NCBI GenBank assembly: GCA_023213315.1
Contig: JAKCPI010001729.1
Location: forward strand, 1-64,000
Reading direction: 5' to 3'
Source of the DNA: Euborellia annulipes
Taxonomy: Eukaryota > Arthropoda > Insecta > Dermaptera > Anisolabididae
Length of the DNA stretch: 64,000 nt
How positions within the stretch are numbered: the stretch's first letter is position 1; each line of letters opens with the position of its first letter. This document shows positions 1-13,700 of the stretch, one piece after another. The position numbers were made by a program, and so were the translations under genes. The notes under the pieces were generated by a model. It made no database searches and was not told the origin of the DNA. It was given only the letters and a program-made list of their open reading frames with translations.

Positions 1-686
1 CTGGTAAAAATTTGGTTTTAATCGGACAATGCTAAATAAGCTTTTCGATAATACAATAGAATCGAGGCTGATGTCATTAAGGTCGAAAATCAGCTTAACT
101 TTGATCGCCAATAACTCCCAAATTAAATCATATAATTAAAAGGGCTTTAGTTCTCTGAAATCAGGGGAATTCAAGAATTAACGACATGTATCATATGTTA
201 TATAGAGTTTTTAGTTTAATTACATCACATTCACAATGTGACGTTTGCCAATTGAATAATTTGAAATCTATCCATGCTATTAAAATTTTTATTATAAATT
301 ATTAATCTGCATAAAACGTAGTAAAAAATTGATATATCATATGTACAATATTAAAATTTTTTAATACGTCTTTTATTAATTTATATAGTCTATTTTTCTT
401 CTAATTAATAAAATGAACGCTGGCTGAGTTGTTAAAGTAGTCATCATTTTATTTTTCCATCCACACTCAATTTAACTTGTGCGAGTTCAAATCTATCTCC
501 TGCAGTTTTTTTTTAAATTATTATCATTCTCATGCTCTACCCTTCCCCCTCGAATACTCCACGGTCGGGGGAATCAGGCCGGAACTAGGAGATTTTTTTA
601 GGGGGCAAAATTTAATTTGCATGTACCCTTGCCCTGGCATCCATAGGAGGGCAGAGGGGGGGCAAAATTTCTTCTTTTATTTCATT

Positions 687-862
687 TATTTTTAAAATGA
701 TATATTTTACTTTTTTAAAAATAAAATCTAAATTAAAAAAAAAATTAAAAGAGTAAGAAATTCATTTTTTTTCAAATGTTTTTCAAAATTTTTGATAAAA
801 TCACTAGCAAATTTTAAAATTTTAATTTTGTGATTTTATTTAAAATTTTTAAAGTTTTATAG
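687..862 (+). repeat. AT-rich dispersed repeat, copy A
   Basis: Nearly identical to 2037-2220: both run from TTATTTTTAAAA to AAAGTTTTATAG through GAGTAAGAAATTCA and GATAAAATCACTAGC. Small indels in A or T runs are the main differences. C- or G-rich runs lie near both copies, suggesting they belong to one larger repeat. Confidence 0.8.
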
Positions 863-2036
863 GACCGTGCGTCTTGATCTTTGCGCCAACTAGTGGCAAT
901 CATCTTAATTATTAGATTTGTTAACATTTAAACATGTGATTTATTTTTGAATAATCATTAATTAAATATTTGGGGATTATTTGAAGTTTGTCGACTTTAA
1001 GAAAAAATTGCTGTATCCGTGGCTGTAATAATACATCACTTTCAGAATCCTGAAAATGGATGTGAGAAGTGAAATTTTATAAATTTCCAGATACCCACAT
1101 GAAAATAGCAAAACGTAAACAGTGGATAAAAACAGTAAAAAATTATGACTAAGTCCAAAATTAATTACAAATATATTATATAATTAAAATGAAATTTGAG
1201 ATTAAACTCGACGCATGTAAATAACTCATTTTGTTAACCAGGTTCTTAATATTTATGACATTTATTTCATAATAAAAACTTAACCTTAAAACTTTTTTTC
1301 GATTTCAGAGAAAACCCAAAGACTGGGTACCAAATCAAAATTCGAGAATTTGTAGTAATACTCATTTTATAAACAACGAAAAATCGGAACATTATTAACA
1401 TTATATTCCCTCAATTTTTCCTGGAAGCGAAAATATTTTAAAAAAATATACAATCCTTGTGACGTATCCGGCGATTAAAAATTCGTGAATTACTAAAAGC
1501 TGCTAGTACTAATAAATAATAAACTAATAAGTACTTATAAATTCTCCTTTTTTTTTTTTTTGGTCCCAAAGACCAATTCAATTCCGGAAGAAGTAGATGA
1601 AACATTGCTTCTGTAAGGATACATATTGAACGGGTTAATCAACGAATTAAGAACTTTAAAATTTTATCTAAAGTTCCAAATTCATTATTTTTCCTCATAT
1701 TGATGAGAACTTGAATATAAAACGAATGATTTGGATTTAAATGTGTCTTTGACGTCTTACGACACTTTCAAAAATTATTTGTTTTTTCAACTATCCCATA
1801 GACATGATTTGAGTTGAATATTTTTTTTTCCTTTTCATCATTCTGGCCTCGTATAATATTATTGACAACTGGTTGAAATCCGTATTTAATTATTTTTTTA
1901 CCATTTTTTAAAATATTTTATTAAGTTGTTTGCAATGAATGTTGTTTACATTCCACAAAGTTTTTGGCAAAAAGAACACTCGAGAGCGCACTTCGGCTAT
2001 AGTGCTGCCTCTATATTTCACGCACGGTCCCTATAT

Positions 2037-2220
2037 TTATTTTTAAAAATGATATATTTTTACTTTTGAAAAATAAAATCTTCTAAATTAAAAAAAAATT
2101 AAAAGAGTAAGAAATTCATTTTTTTTTCAAATGTTTTTCAAAAATTTTTGATAAAATCACTAGCAAATTTTTTAAAATTTTAATTTTGTGATTTTATTTA
2201 AAATTTTTAAAGTTTTATAG
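2037..2220 (+). repeat. AT-rich dispersed repeat, copy B
   Basis: Second copy of the 687-862 repeat, same strand, 1.35 kb away. The motif CGCACGGTCC just before it is the reverse complement of GGACCGTGCG that directly follows copy A, so the pair may mark the ends of a rearranged element. A poly(C) run at about 2289-2303 follows. Confidence 0.8.
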
Positions 2221-3094
2221 TAGATTTGTTTTTGTTTTATACTATTTGAACATATTATATTATTTTAATTTTCTAAAAAAAAATTTTTTGCCCCCCCCCC
2301 CCCTGATTCAAATTCGTTCCGGCGCCCTGAATAGGCAGGGGGGTCAAAAATAATAATTATTTTTTCACCTTATAAATATTTCCAAGCGCAAACACAACGA
2401 GAGCTTTTTTAGAATATTTTTCTTAATTTTAATTTTTGATTAATTCATTATTTCTTTAAAAAAAAAAATGTTTCAAATCTCTGGAAATTAATGCCCCATT
2501 TCCCTGTTCTTGGTCAGAAAATTTCAAATTTAGTCTTGAACCCCACCTTAAACAAATCTGAAATCACTCATTTAATGAAGAATATTGAATTAATTTCATA
2601 AAACGGCATCATTTAAATAAAAAGCAAAAATAAGAATAATAATTATTGAATAATGAGCCTGGATGAATCATCATCTGAGATTCAAATGAATGAAGAGACG
2701 CTCGTTGATGGCCAGGTGGCGCCATTAGTTCGCGAGGTCACCGCTTGGCCACATCCGCCACTTCTCTTAATTCCAGTCCTAATGCAGAGGCCAGTCAAAC
2801 TTAAAACAACAAACCATCTCATTATACCATTCTCCAATTTATTATTTCCTAATTTAGACTGAGCTTTTTATTCAGTGCACTTTAAAATAAAACTATAAAA
2901 GTAGTAATTCTATTTGATTAGTGATCACGTGACATAATTCAACTTTACACACCCGTGTACCAAAGTGTTAATAACAAGATGATGGATTAATAAATGATTT
3001 TCTCTCAATCACGCGTTATCTACCAGCTTAATGTAAGTAAAATGTCATGTATATTAATGTTATATTGACGTGAGGACATTTATTTATTCAGAAC

Positions 3095-3205
3095 AAGAGG
3101 GGATTGCGAGTGCAGGCTTCTGTCATATCGATTGGCCGCCGCCCGAACTCGGAGCGAGGCGTTCCGTCAAAAACGAAGCCCCCGTCAAAATTGCACTCAC
3201 CTAAT
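3095..3205. promoter_or_regulatory. Small GC-rich patch, possible promoter or 5' exon
   Basis: A CpG-containing stretch (ATTGGCCGCCGCCCGAACTC) stands out in very AT-rich DNA 1.3 kb before the first coding exon of Nrg. The reverse strand has a consensus donor (TTAG|GTGAGTGC) near 3200. GAGTGCA and TGCACTC at its two ends are inverted. It could be a promoter, an untranslated exon or a repeat fragment. Confidence 0.25.
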
Positions 3206-3727
3206 TGCTTTTTAATTTATTCTCCCCTTAACCAACCTCAATTATAAATACCTTCTACATAGATTTTCGAATTTATATTGAAACATTCAAAAAAAAAAAA
3301 AAAAATTAAATTTCTTTATAAATATCCTAATTAATTTTGAAAAAGAAAATAATCTATTGATTTTTTTTTAAATACTAAGTTATGTTTTATTTTCACCGAC
3401 TGAGAAAAGTATATAATCATGCCAAATGTGATAGTGCGAAATTTTGGCCGTTAGAGCACGATTTAGCCATATCCACGGAGGTGTATGTCTCCTGTGTGCT
3501 TTTTGCTCATACCTTTTGTACATTTAAATTAAAGAATGTAGATTTAATTCCTTTTCTTTATTATCTAAATTGTATATCAATTTAGATCTTTTTCTCTGAA
3601 TTGGATACACCAGTTTATTGATTATATTTTGCTTGAATATTTTAAAATTCAAAGAACATTTCAAAGTAGAAAGTTTTTAAAGATTTATTTATAAAAAAAA
3701 TTGAACTTTTTTATTATTTTGTATAAA

Positions 3728-3860
3728 ACACTCACACTTTTTTTCTCATTCACACGGTCTTTTCGGCAACTTAGGCCATTTAAGACTTTGACGATAACCG
3801 TTATTATTTATATCTTTTGGGGGTCCAGGCATTTCTAATTAAGCGATTTGGTCACTTAAA
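3728..3860 (-). repeat. SINE type 1, truncated copy (tail part)
   Basis: Reverse-strand match to the body of the tRNA-headed SINE seen whole at 46648: CACTCACACTTTTTTTCTC, CTTTTCGGCAACTTAGGCC, AAGACTTTGACGATAACCG and GGGTCCAGGCATT. The tRNA head is missing. Confidence 0.8.
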
Positions 3861-4504
3861 ATCTACAAAATAGTAGATGTAGGAATTATGCTGTTTGCAA
3901 AAGTCCGAAGAAAGAAAACAGCAAAGTTTATCGAGATCCGCAGTAATATTTGCATTATGCGGTTTTTAAAAAAGCTTACAGCACTTTTCTTTTTCCGACA
4001 TCCCAAAGTACTTTATATTATCCCTACCAAAACTCAAACTATGGCACGCGTCCAAGTGATGGTACACGATCATAAATCATTTATTTTACCTGTAGTTTGG
4101 TAACCCTTTAAAATATGAATTAGTTATTTTTTACGACAATTTGGCCTATTGATCCTTTTTTAACAAGAGGTTCTCTAATTAAAGAAGAAAAGATACTAGG
4201 CTAGAGACCATTAAAATGAGTTAATTGTAAAAAAACGAAAGTTCTTGTTGCTAACACTATTATATCCTTTTTGGACAATCTCTTTTTAGATTTTTTGAAA
4301 TATGAAAATTATTTCTTGTTTGATCTTTATTAATTTATGCAAATTTCACTAGATGACACATCTCTTGCTCACCTCCTCAATTACTATTTCATATTTAAGC
4401 CTGAGAAGGCTCAATGTCACACATTGAGCAAGTACTTTTTCGTTTTTGGGGAATTGTACACTTATTTTCCAAGATACTATAGGTATACATTTTTCTTTTT
4501 CCAG

Positions 4505-4702
4505 AATGACAAGAGATGTATGGCTGGCCCTGTGCCTAACGGCGACCCTCTGTTCACCGGTTTGGACGCTTATTCAATCTCCACCACGGATGGTCAAACA
4601 GCCACCACCCGATGAACAACTTTTTCAAGTTGCCCAGCAACAAAATGAAAATGATAAACCATTTCTGATCGAATGCGAGGCCGAGGGGGAGCCTGCCCCA
4701 AC
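4505..4702 (+). CDS. Nrg: Nrg first coding exon: signal peptide and start of Ig1
   Basis: The start ATG at 4506 lies one base after a good acceptor (pyrimidine tract then CCAG ending at 4504), so an untranslated exon must lie upstream. Residues 1-21 (MTRDVWLALCLTATLCSPVW..) form a typical signal peptide: basic start, hydrophobic core, cleavage probably near residue 21. The mature start (QSPPRMVKQPP) leads into Ig1, whose first cysteine is C57 in the stretch LIECEAEGEP. Donor AC|GTGAGT, phase 2. An upstream in-frame ATG at 4446 lies in the intron before the acceptor and would not be in the mRNA. Confidence 0.93.
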
Positions 4703-7700
4703 GTGAGTCAATTTACTCTTATTCATAATTGTGTCACCAATTCTAAATACATCAAAGCGTTATTATTTATCTATAATTAGAATGCATCACTTGGTGGTCT
4801 AGAAGTTTTAATTCATTTTGTACAAGACATAAAAGCTGACAAATAGTTCCCAGAAACCAATATTCGCATGCCTCTTCCGATCGTTCTCCTTTAGGGTCGA
4901 ATGAGTCACTCACTGTCTTAAAGACAACATTTCCTTTTCATTTCAATTACAATCTGATAATAGCAAATTGCCAATACAATGCAAACATGGAAGAAATTGT
5001 AATGTTCAGAAATATATAATGTTATAGAATTGATAGATAACTAATTCGGATGGGCTTTGATTTATGGTGCATTCAAATGAAAAAACAGTTAATTTTCTCG
5101 AATTTTAACATTTTAATCTAATTTGTTAGACCTGATTTTGTCCTTCGTGCAAGTGCAATCTAGTTAATTATTTTTTTAATAAATTTAAAGCTTTAAAAGC
5201 TTTAGGATAGATAATAACAACAATTTTACAAATGAAGCATGCGGGTTTACATTTATTAAATCATAAAATTAATTTAGGGAAGTGCTTATTGGGGAATTCT
5301 ATAAATTCCAAGATCATTTATCATATTTAAAATAAAATGGATGTCACATTAACGACTAAATTGCTTTTACAGGCCCTTGGCTTCTTTGTTTAGGTATTAG
5401 GATTTATAAATTTCATTTTCTTTATTTATAGTGTGAAAAATTTAAAAAACTGAATTATTTATAAAAAAAAGTAAAATTTTTGTACTTTTTCTGAATTGAA
5501 AATTCAGATTGGTTGCCCTACCCTTTGTAAAATGATTATAATCTCGTTAACTTTCTCTAAATCAAAATGGTTTCATTTATGATATGAATGATGTTTTGGA
5601 TAAAAAATTGATGGGACAACATTCTCAAGTATTAGATGATTACATCATTATGACTCATTCTTTCTCTTTATTCTTTTGCTTTTTTCTTTTTATTTTTATA
5701 TATGATACTCATTTGACCATTCACCCTACTTTATTCTAAATACTCATCTTTGGCATTACTAATTTTTTTTAAATTTTAATGAAAAACATGTCTTAAAAAA
5801 TTTCATTTAAAAAATTTATATTTGTGTCAAAGTCAAAAAAATTGATTGTTCAAGACCAAGTTCCCAAGTTGCCTTTTCCGAAATTATAATACTAAAATTT
5901 TTCTTTGGGAAATCACAAATTTTAAATAAAAATATATTTTATTCTTCTCATTATTCGACAAATAATTTCCCTTCCAAAAGCATTGCCTGAGCCCATCTTT
6001 TTTAATAGGCATTACCAGACATCCAAATTGGAATTTCAAAAATTATAGGTCATAGGATGATGGAATAATGAAATCATAATTAAATTTGCATAATATACGT
6101 ACAGTCGGCGCCTGGGGAGAGTGAAATTTGGACCTTGAGCAAATCTTATTTTTAAATGAACTTTTTTAACAGTTGCGCCGACTGTACATGATATAATCTC
6201 AATTAACACGTTGGAATTCTATTGCCAATTGGATAATTTTTCAAAAATGTTGTCCTTGTGTCTTTAGTTTGATTAATAATATCAAAGAAGGTTTCAATTT
6301 AAGCCTCATTTCATTTTCAATTAATAGTCGACGTCAGTAGAAGTAAAATACGTGCCAAGATTGGCAACACAATTTCTTTGGTCTGATGCCAAAGAAAAAT
6401 ATCAATGCAAAAAGTGGTTGGGTGCAAATTTTTACAGGGAAAAAAAATCACAAGTTAATTAAAAAGGAGACAAAGAAAATCCATATCCAAAACTCACAAA
6501 AAATTTTGTTTTCCCTTTGATCAAATTCTATTTGAAGATTGAATGAATTGATTGAAGTTTTCATATTTTCAATTTTATAGTGGGCGTTGTAACATAGAGG
6601 TATAGTTTTCACCTCTCGTGCTTGGAGGCCAGCGGTTCACATCTCGTTTCAAACCTTAGAAATTTTTCTAATTTATAGCCTAATTACTTGCTACCAATTA
6701 ATGAATGATAATGAAAAATAAGGGAGGATTCTAAATGGCCTCAAATGCCGAAAAAGACATAATAATATTTTCTAGTATTTTTCTAAAGAGAAATTTGATT
6801 TATTTAATATTTTCTATATTCTTACATCTACAAATATCACATTAGGAATTTTTACTTCCTCTTACCTATATATGTTAATATATATAGAGAGAAAGTATTG
6901 GATTCATGTCAAAAATGTCGAAATTTTGATGGATATATACGTTTTGGGGTCCCCTGAATCAAAAAAAGTGGTTTTCGCGACATGGTCTGTCTGTGTGTGT
7001 GTGTGTGTGTGTCTGTCCAATTTCAAGCATAAAGAAATTGAGCTACGATATTGGAATTTTATATCTAAGTTGGGCACCCCTCTGAGGCGTAAAAATAAGC
7101 TTTTAATCAAAATCGGCCAAAAAGTACTAGTACTTTACTGATGCACTTTTTCAGTTTTTTTCGATTTTCTCAAAATTCGCTCTAACGGTTGATTTGATTA
7201 AAATTCCTAAATCAACTAATTTTTAGATGCTCTTTAAAATGTATATTCTCATTTTGCTCCCAAAATTGTTTGAAGCACACTTTACCCTTGTACTGTACTT
7301 CATAGGAGAAATCGTTGCCATGGTAACAAAATATAAATTCTATGTTTATATATTTTAACAGTTATATCTTGAATTCTATCTAATGTAAGCCCTTCTGCCG
7401 GAAACTAAATATATACCGACACAAAAAATCTGGTGTGACAAGCACAGGCTTTCTTACCTTCGGTAATAGAAAGTTGCGTGCTGTGCGACCAATCACACCA
7501 GATTTTTATTTAAATAGCCCCATCGAAAAAATAGGAAAATGATTAAAATTAATAAATCAATAACTAATTATTCTCTATTGTTTTCTAATTACACAGACAT
7601 TTATTGTCTTTCCGGTTTCATAAAGGACAAAGACTTTAAATATACAAGTCTTGTTTGAAATAAAGTAAATTTGGCGAGACTAGTATATTCACTTGTCCCC

Positions 7701-10700
7701 TGAATTTTTTTTTATTACGAGAGACTCCAAGTTTCACTTTTATGCGCACCGGAACCAGGGTTCAAAACCCGACCGGTAGCACCAAACAAAATACATCCTG
7801 ACTTTATTAGGGAGCAACCGGTACTTGAGAATTTGCTTTTAAGCCCTAAACATTCATCGTCAAATTTTTACTAGAGAAAACCTCAAAATTATTTTGCTCA
7901 TTTTCATTTCATTGTAATACGTGACAAAAGAATCATTATTTGTGTATATTTCTGTCTATATATAAATGTGATTTACGAGTGTTTCCTAACGGTTTCAGAC
8001 CGACTGGTTTTATGCCCTATCAAATGAACTTTCTATCTAGAAGACGATTTCAAGCTCGCGTGACTCGATACTTTGTCAAGTACATAGATGGCCCAAAAAA
8101 CTTTTTCCTATTAAAAATACTTGCACAGTAAAACATTTTATTGATTTAAACAAAAAAAAAAAAAAAAAATTAATACAAAAATGTTTACCCTAGTTAGTTC
8201 TTAATTAATTAATCAATTAAATTTCATTAGCTCTAATTTAAAGTTGTCCTAACATGGAATGCCGCATTTGTAGCATCTGTCCTCGCGAATTTTCTCCATT
8301 TTTGAATTTATAATGAATTCTTGTCTTTAGTGACCTCGGTCTCAGATTATAACAATTAGTGGCAAAACTTGCGAATTTTCCTAAAAAAGTATGTGGAATA
8401 TTGCTATTATAATTTTCCAAGGAATTCATTAAATCGAAGATTAATATTAGAGGACCTGTTTGATTTGGCTCGAGTCTAGAAAAGGGTAACTGCGATTTCA
8501 TTACTCTTGGCAAGTTTTTCAGGGAAAATTCTCCCTTCCTCCCTTTATTAGGCTAACAAAGGAAAATCAGTGAGCCTGAGGCAAACATAAAAACTTCCCT
8601 GATCTTTTAAATATGTTTTTTTATTTAGAACACCTACCATAATTTACTGAAAAACGTGGGCCCGCGGACCAAGGGAATCCCTGGAAGTTATTAAAAAAGT
8701 TTATGTTCTTAAGTGTAGCAAACTCGAGGCATTTTTCTAAAAAAAAGTCAGTGAATACTATTAATACAACATAAGGATAGCTCCTTTATTTAAAAAAATT
8801 AACAATTATTAAAAATATTAATTATTTTTTCAACTCTAATTAATTTAATTACTTATTTCAATTAGAATAGGTCAGGCGCAAGATTTTTAGCATGTAAATA
8901 TCAAAGAAAGAAAAAAAAAGTAAGCAATAATACATTTTTTAATGGTTAATGTCGTCCCCTATTTCTTCAAAATTTTCGTTATTTTTACGTATATCTCGAT
9001 CAAATTAACTTTCCGCCACCTTTTTTGGACTAATAAAGATACAAGAGGGAGAATTTACCCTGAAAAAATTGCCAATATTAATGAAATTGTAGTTATCTTA
9101 TTCTAGACTTTAGCTCTTAATTTAGACAAATGCTGAATGATTTGAACATTGAAGCGAAAATTGGAATCTGCCTATTGTTAGTCAGTTGCCTGTAAAATAA
9201 TTTGTCAATTTTAAAGTGACTTAAAATTTTATGCCCAGAGAACTATTTATTCATTTATAAAAAAATCTTGAAAAGTCAATGTCCCGATTGCATTGTTTGA
9301 GAATATCTGTATATAGCACTAACTTTAATAGTTCCACCGATTTATCCGACTAATCAAGGAAGTAACTAATATACGATAATTGATTCCAAACAACATTTTT
9401 TAGAAAAGAGGGGAGTCAAAAGCAAATCTTAAAAACAAAAGAACCTCCTTATTTACTTTTGGAATCATGATACTAATACCCTCTTATTATTACTTAATAA
9501 TTAGAATCTATTTAAAATGAAGCTTCTAATTAAACTAACCTCACCTTGGGTCCTTTCTTTTCAAAAATCATTTCACGATCATTTTTTTTTTTAATTTAAA
9601 AAGAATATTGGCATTTGGGCACCAGCCATTTTTGCCGCCGTTACCCGGATCATTGTTAAAATAGTAAAAATATTGAAGAATACTAACTTGCCATTTACTA
9701 AATTAAAATTGACTCGCGTATTATAAAAAAATTATTATCACGATTAACCAAATAAAATAACAACAATCATAACAATGCCATTAAAATAAAGCCTAGTACA
9801 CACCTAGAGACAAAATCCCGCGTCCACACCTAGATACCCATTGGCAGCACAGAAATATTTAAAATATTTTATTTTTGATTCAAATTTTATTTTTAATTAT
9901 AATATTTTAATATGAAATCTTGACTTTTCAATTAGTCCTTTAATAAAAATTAATTAATTTATCAGTTTTAATTTCAACAAAGTAATAATATACATCTATG
10001 GCCTCTGGCTAGAAGGATAAATAATGCCCCAAAAAATTACTAGATATTTAAAAGATACTGGATACTACACAACATATTTCTTTTTCAATTCGTCGAAAGA
10101 GTAAAAAATAAAATAATGAAAATTTCTTCAAATTGAGGTTGACTCAAAGAATTTTTATACTCATCGTATAAAAAACAAAACATGAGAAAATTGGAAGACT
10201 AACAAATTTGCTCTCATTTGTTTAGATTGCATGAAAGCTATCAAGAGAGATCTAGAACATTATAAATACAAACATTAAATATAGATTCTTGAAAGAGTTT
10301 ATTTTACGTTTTTTCAATTCATAAATATAATAGTAACTCGTGACTAGTATATTACCTAAACTTAAAGAGCCTTAAGTTCTTAGAATCTCCCCTTAAATCT
10401 TTAATCCCTCCAACAATTTCTAACACGCCACTGTGGGGCAATTTATATAAAATTTCTTCTAGTAAGATAAAAGTGTAAGAAAATGTAGAAACTAAAAAGT
10501 TTTAAATTGACATTTCTTTCTTTTACAATGCTGTTGAAAAGTTTGTTTTCCAAGTTTCTGATCATATCACAATATAAGGTGAATTATTCACACTAATTAA
10601 TAAAGCAGAATAAATATTCGGGTCTAAATTAGTTTAGTCAGAAACTATAAAATTTGCAAACAAAACAAAATGAATGTGAACTAGGTTATAGGCAGTCAAC

Positions 10701-13700
10701 AATGCTGCCACATAGAAAAATACAAGCAAGGAGGAGCTTTATGACGTGGACCAATCAAAAACTGTGACCAGAAAATTGTTTATTTACTAGTTTCTGGCCA
10801 ACCTGTGTATTTTAAAGACCTTGCTAATTATTACACAGTAAAAAACCTTGCAGCAGGGGTTCCTCTGATCAATTGGGGTGTGTCTCTGATAGACTTGTAT
10901 CCCCCCCCCTCCAGAGAAAGTGGAAAATTATTTTACTATTTTTCTGCACTCTGAAGAAGAAAATTCTCTTTTTTTAAACGTAAACTCTTTTTTAAATATA
11001 CAAAAAATGAAAGAATCCGAGGATCGATTAAAATTATATAATTATTTATACAAATGTAATAAAAATAAGATTTAAATTCAAACTACTAATTAATAAGTTC
11101 AAGTCCACAAAACCTTGACATTCCCAAAGTGATAACTTTCTTAAATTAATATTTCCTTTGAAGAAAAATAATGTTCCACTTACTTCAAAAATTTAAAATT
11201 AAGGAAATGTCTTATTTTTTTTTTTTTTTTAGTTAATAACGTAAAACATAAGAATCATAAATGCTAGCGGGATATTGACATCCGGCCTAAAATTCATTAA
11301 TATCAACCCACCAAGCATGACTTATACCCGAGAGATTATTTAGTTTGAATCACCTAAGATTCAACATGTTTTCCCTTTTTTTAAAAACCTCAAACCTCGG
11401 GTTTAATCCTTCATCTATCTCTGACAATTCGTGAGTGACTCATTGGCCAAACCACAAGGGAGATTGGCATATTTTTTTTTAGCTTACCATATATCGATTT
11501 TTTTTTATAAAGTAAAAGTAAAATATTTGTGCAAGATTGAAAAGGTATGGAAATGTTTTTTAGATTTAATTATAAATTTTTTCAGTAATATTATGCCCTA
11601 TCGGGAGGAGGGGGTTTAATCCGGCACTGGTTCTCGTAATTCGTTCACGAAAACATTTCAATCCATTAAAATGTTTTTAAAACCAAATATTAGAAAAAAG
11701 CCTGTATCAGGTTTCACTATATATCAACTAAAATCCCAAAATCAATAAAGCAAATTGAGCCCGATGGCCTAGCCGGAGCCACCGATATCGTTCTTGTTAA
11801 GCAAGTTTGTACCCCATTATAGGAGGGCCCGGAGACAAGTGTTGGACATCAACTGGTAGCGATCGATAAATGATTATTCTCACAAATAAATATTTAAAGT
11901 CATCATCGAAAATAAATAAAATAATCATCTAGCTTACATTCATATTATTGTGATCACACAAAAATGTTATATTATTTAGGGGGGCTCACTGGTGTAGTGG
12001 GCTAGGATGTCGGCTTCTACAAAGAAGATCCGTGTTCAAATTCTGGGCTTGCGGGATTTTTTCATTAAATAACAATATTAATGTAAACAAATCCTGAAGC
12101 AAACCCTGGATTGGAATATTGGATCTGATCACATCAGCCTCCAGGCAACCACAGGAGAGGGAGTTGCTGTGACATCCCGTCCTGTGGAAGGGACGTAAAG
12201 AAGGTTCTCTTTCAGTGATGCATTCTTCGAAAGGAGTTCCTCTTCAAACTAGGACATCCTCCCTAGCATCTAAGAGGTTGGATAAAAGGAACCGGGTGGA
12301 AGGCCAGAAATAAGGATTAGTTCACTAGCTAGAAACAAACGCAGGAGGAGAAGTTAGAGATAGGAAATGATGTAACTTCATGGGATGCCGGTAGATGGCT
12401 ACGGCCAGAGGCCGGTTGGGTTTGAGGTGTGTGTGCACTCAAGCACCTCGGGTAAATAAACGGAGATTCCGATAGGAATTCCAAATAATAATAAAAGTTA
12501 TATTATTTAAATTTTAACCTAATATAAAATCTTTTTTGTTTTTAGATACCGATGGATTAAAAACGGCAAACACTTTGATTGGCAAGCGTACGATGATCGA
12601 ATTTCTCAACAACCCGGGCGTGGTACCCTGGTCATTTCTTCGCCCCGAGATGAAGACCTCGGCCAGTATCAATGTTTTGCTGAGAACGAATGGGGCATAG
12701 CCACAAGCAATTCGGTATTCGTCCGCAAGGCTGAATTGAATTCATTCAAGAATGCACCCCCGCAAACGTTGACAGCTCGAGAAGGCGATCCCTTCAAGTT
12801 GACATGTCAGCCACCTGATGGTTGGCCCAAACCCAACGTCTACTGGCTTATTCAGAACACCGACGGTGGAATCAAGTCTATCAACAACAGTCGAATGACC
12901 CTTGACCCAGAGGGCAATCTCTGGTGAGTTCATTCATTATTCTATGTCTCGTTCAAAATTTCAAAGAAAAGAAACAAAATACTCTCAAGTCATTCCGTTC
13001 AATTATCCTAAATAACCATTTCCTTCATAAAATAATCTTTTATTTAAATTTCTTATTCCTAATTAGTGCAAACTTTCTCCATATTTTTTATTTAACTTTT
13101 AACTTAATTTTAAACATTTTATAGTTGGCCATTGGACATTAAAATTAAAATTGAAGTATATTCAGGCCAAAATTTAATTCCACAATAGGGTCGACTTTTC
13201 GGGAGTCTGACGCCTGCCTTCTTCAGGATTAATGTGGCTCTAGTAAATTAACCTTCTCCTTTGGAAAACCAAAAGACTCCCTCCCGAAAGGTCGACTGAA
13301 TTAAATTTTGGCCTGAATATACCTCCAGAACAAGCATTATTATTTCTATTGAAAATAATTTAATGATAAAAGAGATTTTAATCCGAAAATCTTATTGGAA
13401 TTTATTGGGGCTTTTAGACGTTTTCCCAATTCCTTTAAAAAAGTGTCATAGTGGATACATTGTTGAACCAAACTCTTGAAAAATAAATATATTCACCGCC
13501 CTCGGTCTTGGTGTAGTTGGTATCATGCTTGCCCTCTATAGCAAGGGTCGCGGGTTCGGTTCCCAGGCAGTCCGATGATTTTACTTAAGCCATTTGCCAA
13601 ATAAAATCTTTTATTTATTATATTAGAGTTTGGTTCAACAATGTATAAAATCCACTATGACATTTTGATAATGACTGATAGTTCTGAAGATGATTCACAC

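Larger units (their letters stand above)
1..4504. other. Upstream region of Nrg, no firm gene
   Basis: Low-complexity AT-rich sequence with homopolymer runs. It must contain, or be spanned by, the intron that separates the Nrg 5' untranslated exon from 4505. The only GC-richer patches are about 2650-2790 and 3095-3205. A 69-codon open frame at 2653-2862 resembles no family I know. Confidence 0.5.
4703..12545 (+). other. Nrg intron 1 (7.8 kb)
   Basis: Holds a small TA-flanked palindromic MITE (6100), a tRNA-like repeat (6582), a full copy of the hairpin-ended repeat (6851) and a tRNA-headed repeat with a long body (11973). Elsewhere (4710-6090, 7520-11960) I see only AT-rich unique-looking sequence and homopolymer runs. 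Confidence 0.8.

Noticed and set aside
2653..2862. A small gene or first coding exon upstream of Nrg
   Set aside because: 69 codons with no family similarity; Nrg has its own signal peptide exon at 4506, so this is not needed.
6872..7141. Peptide genes inside the hairpin-ended repeat
   Set aside because: The frame is driven by the (TG)n tract and differs between copies; ten copies show frameshifts, so it is non-coding repeat.
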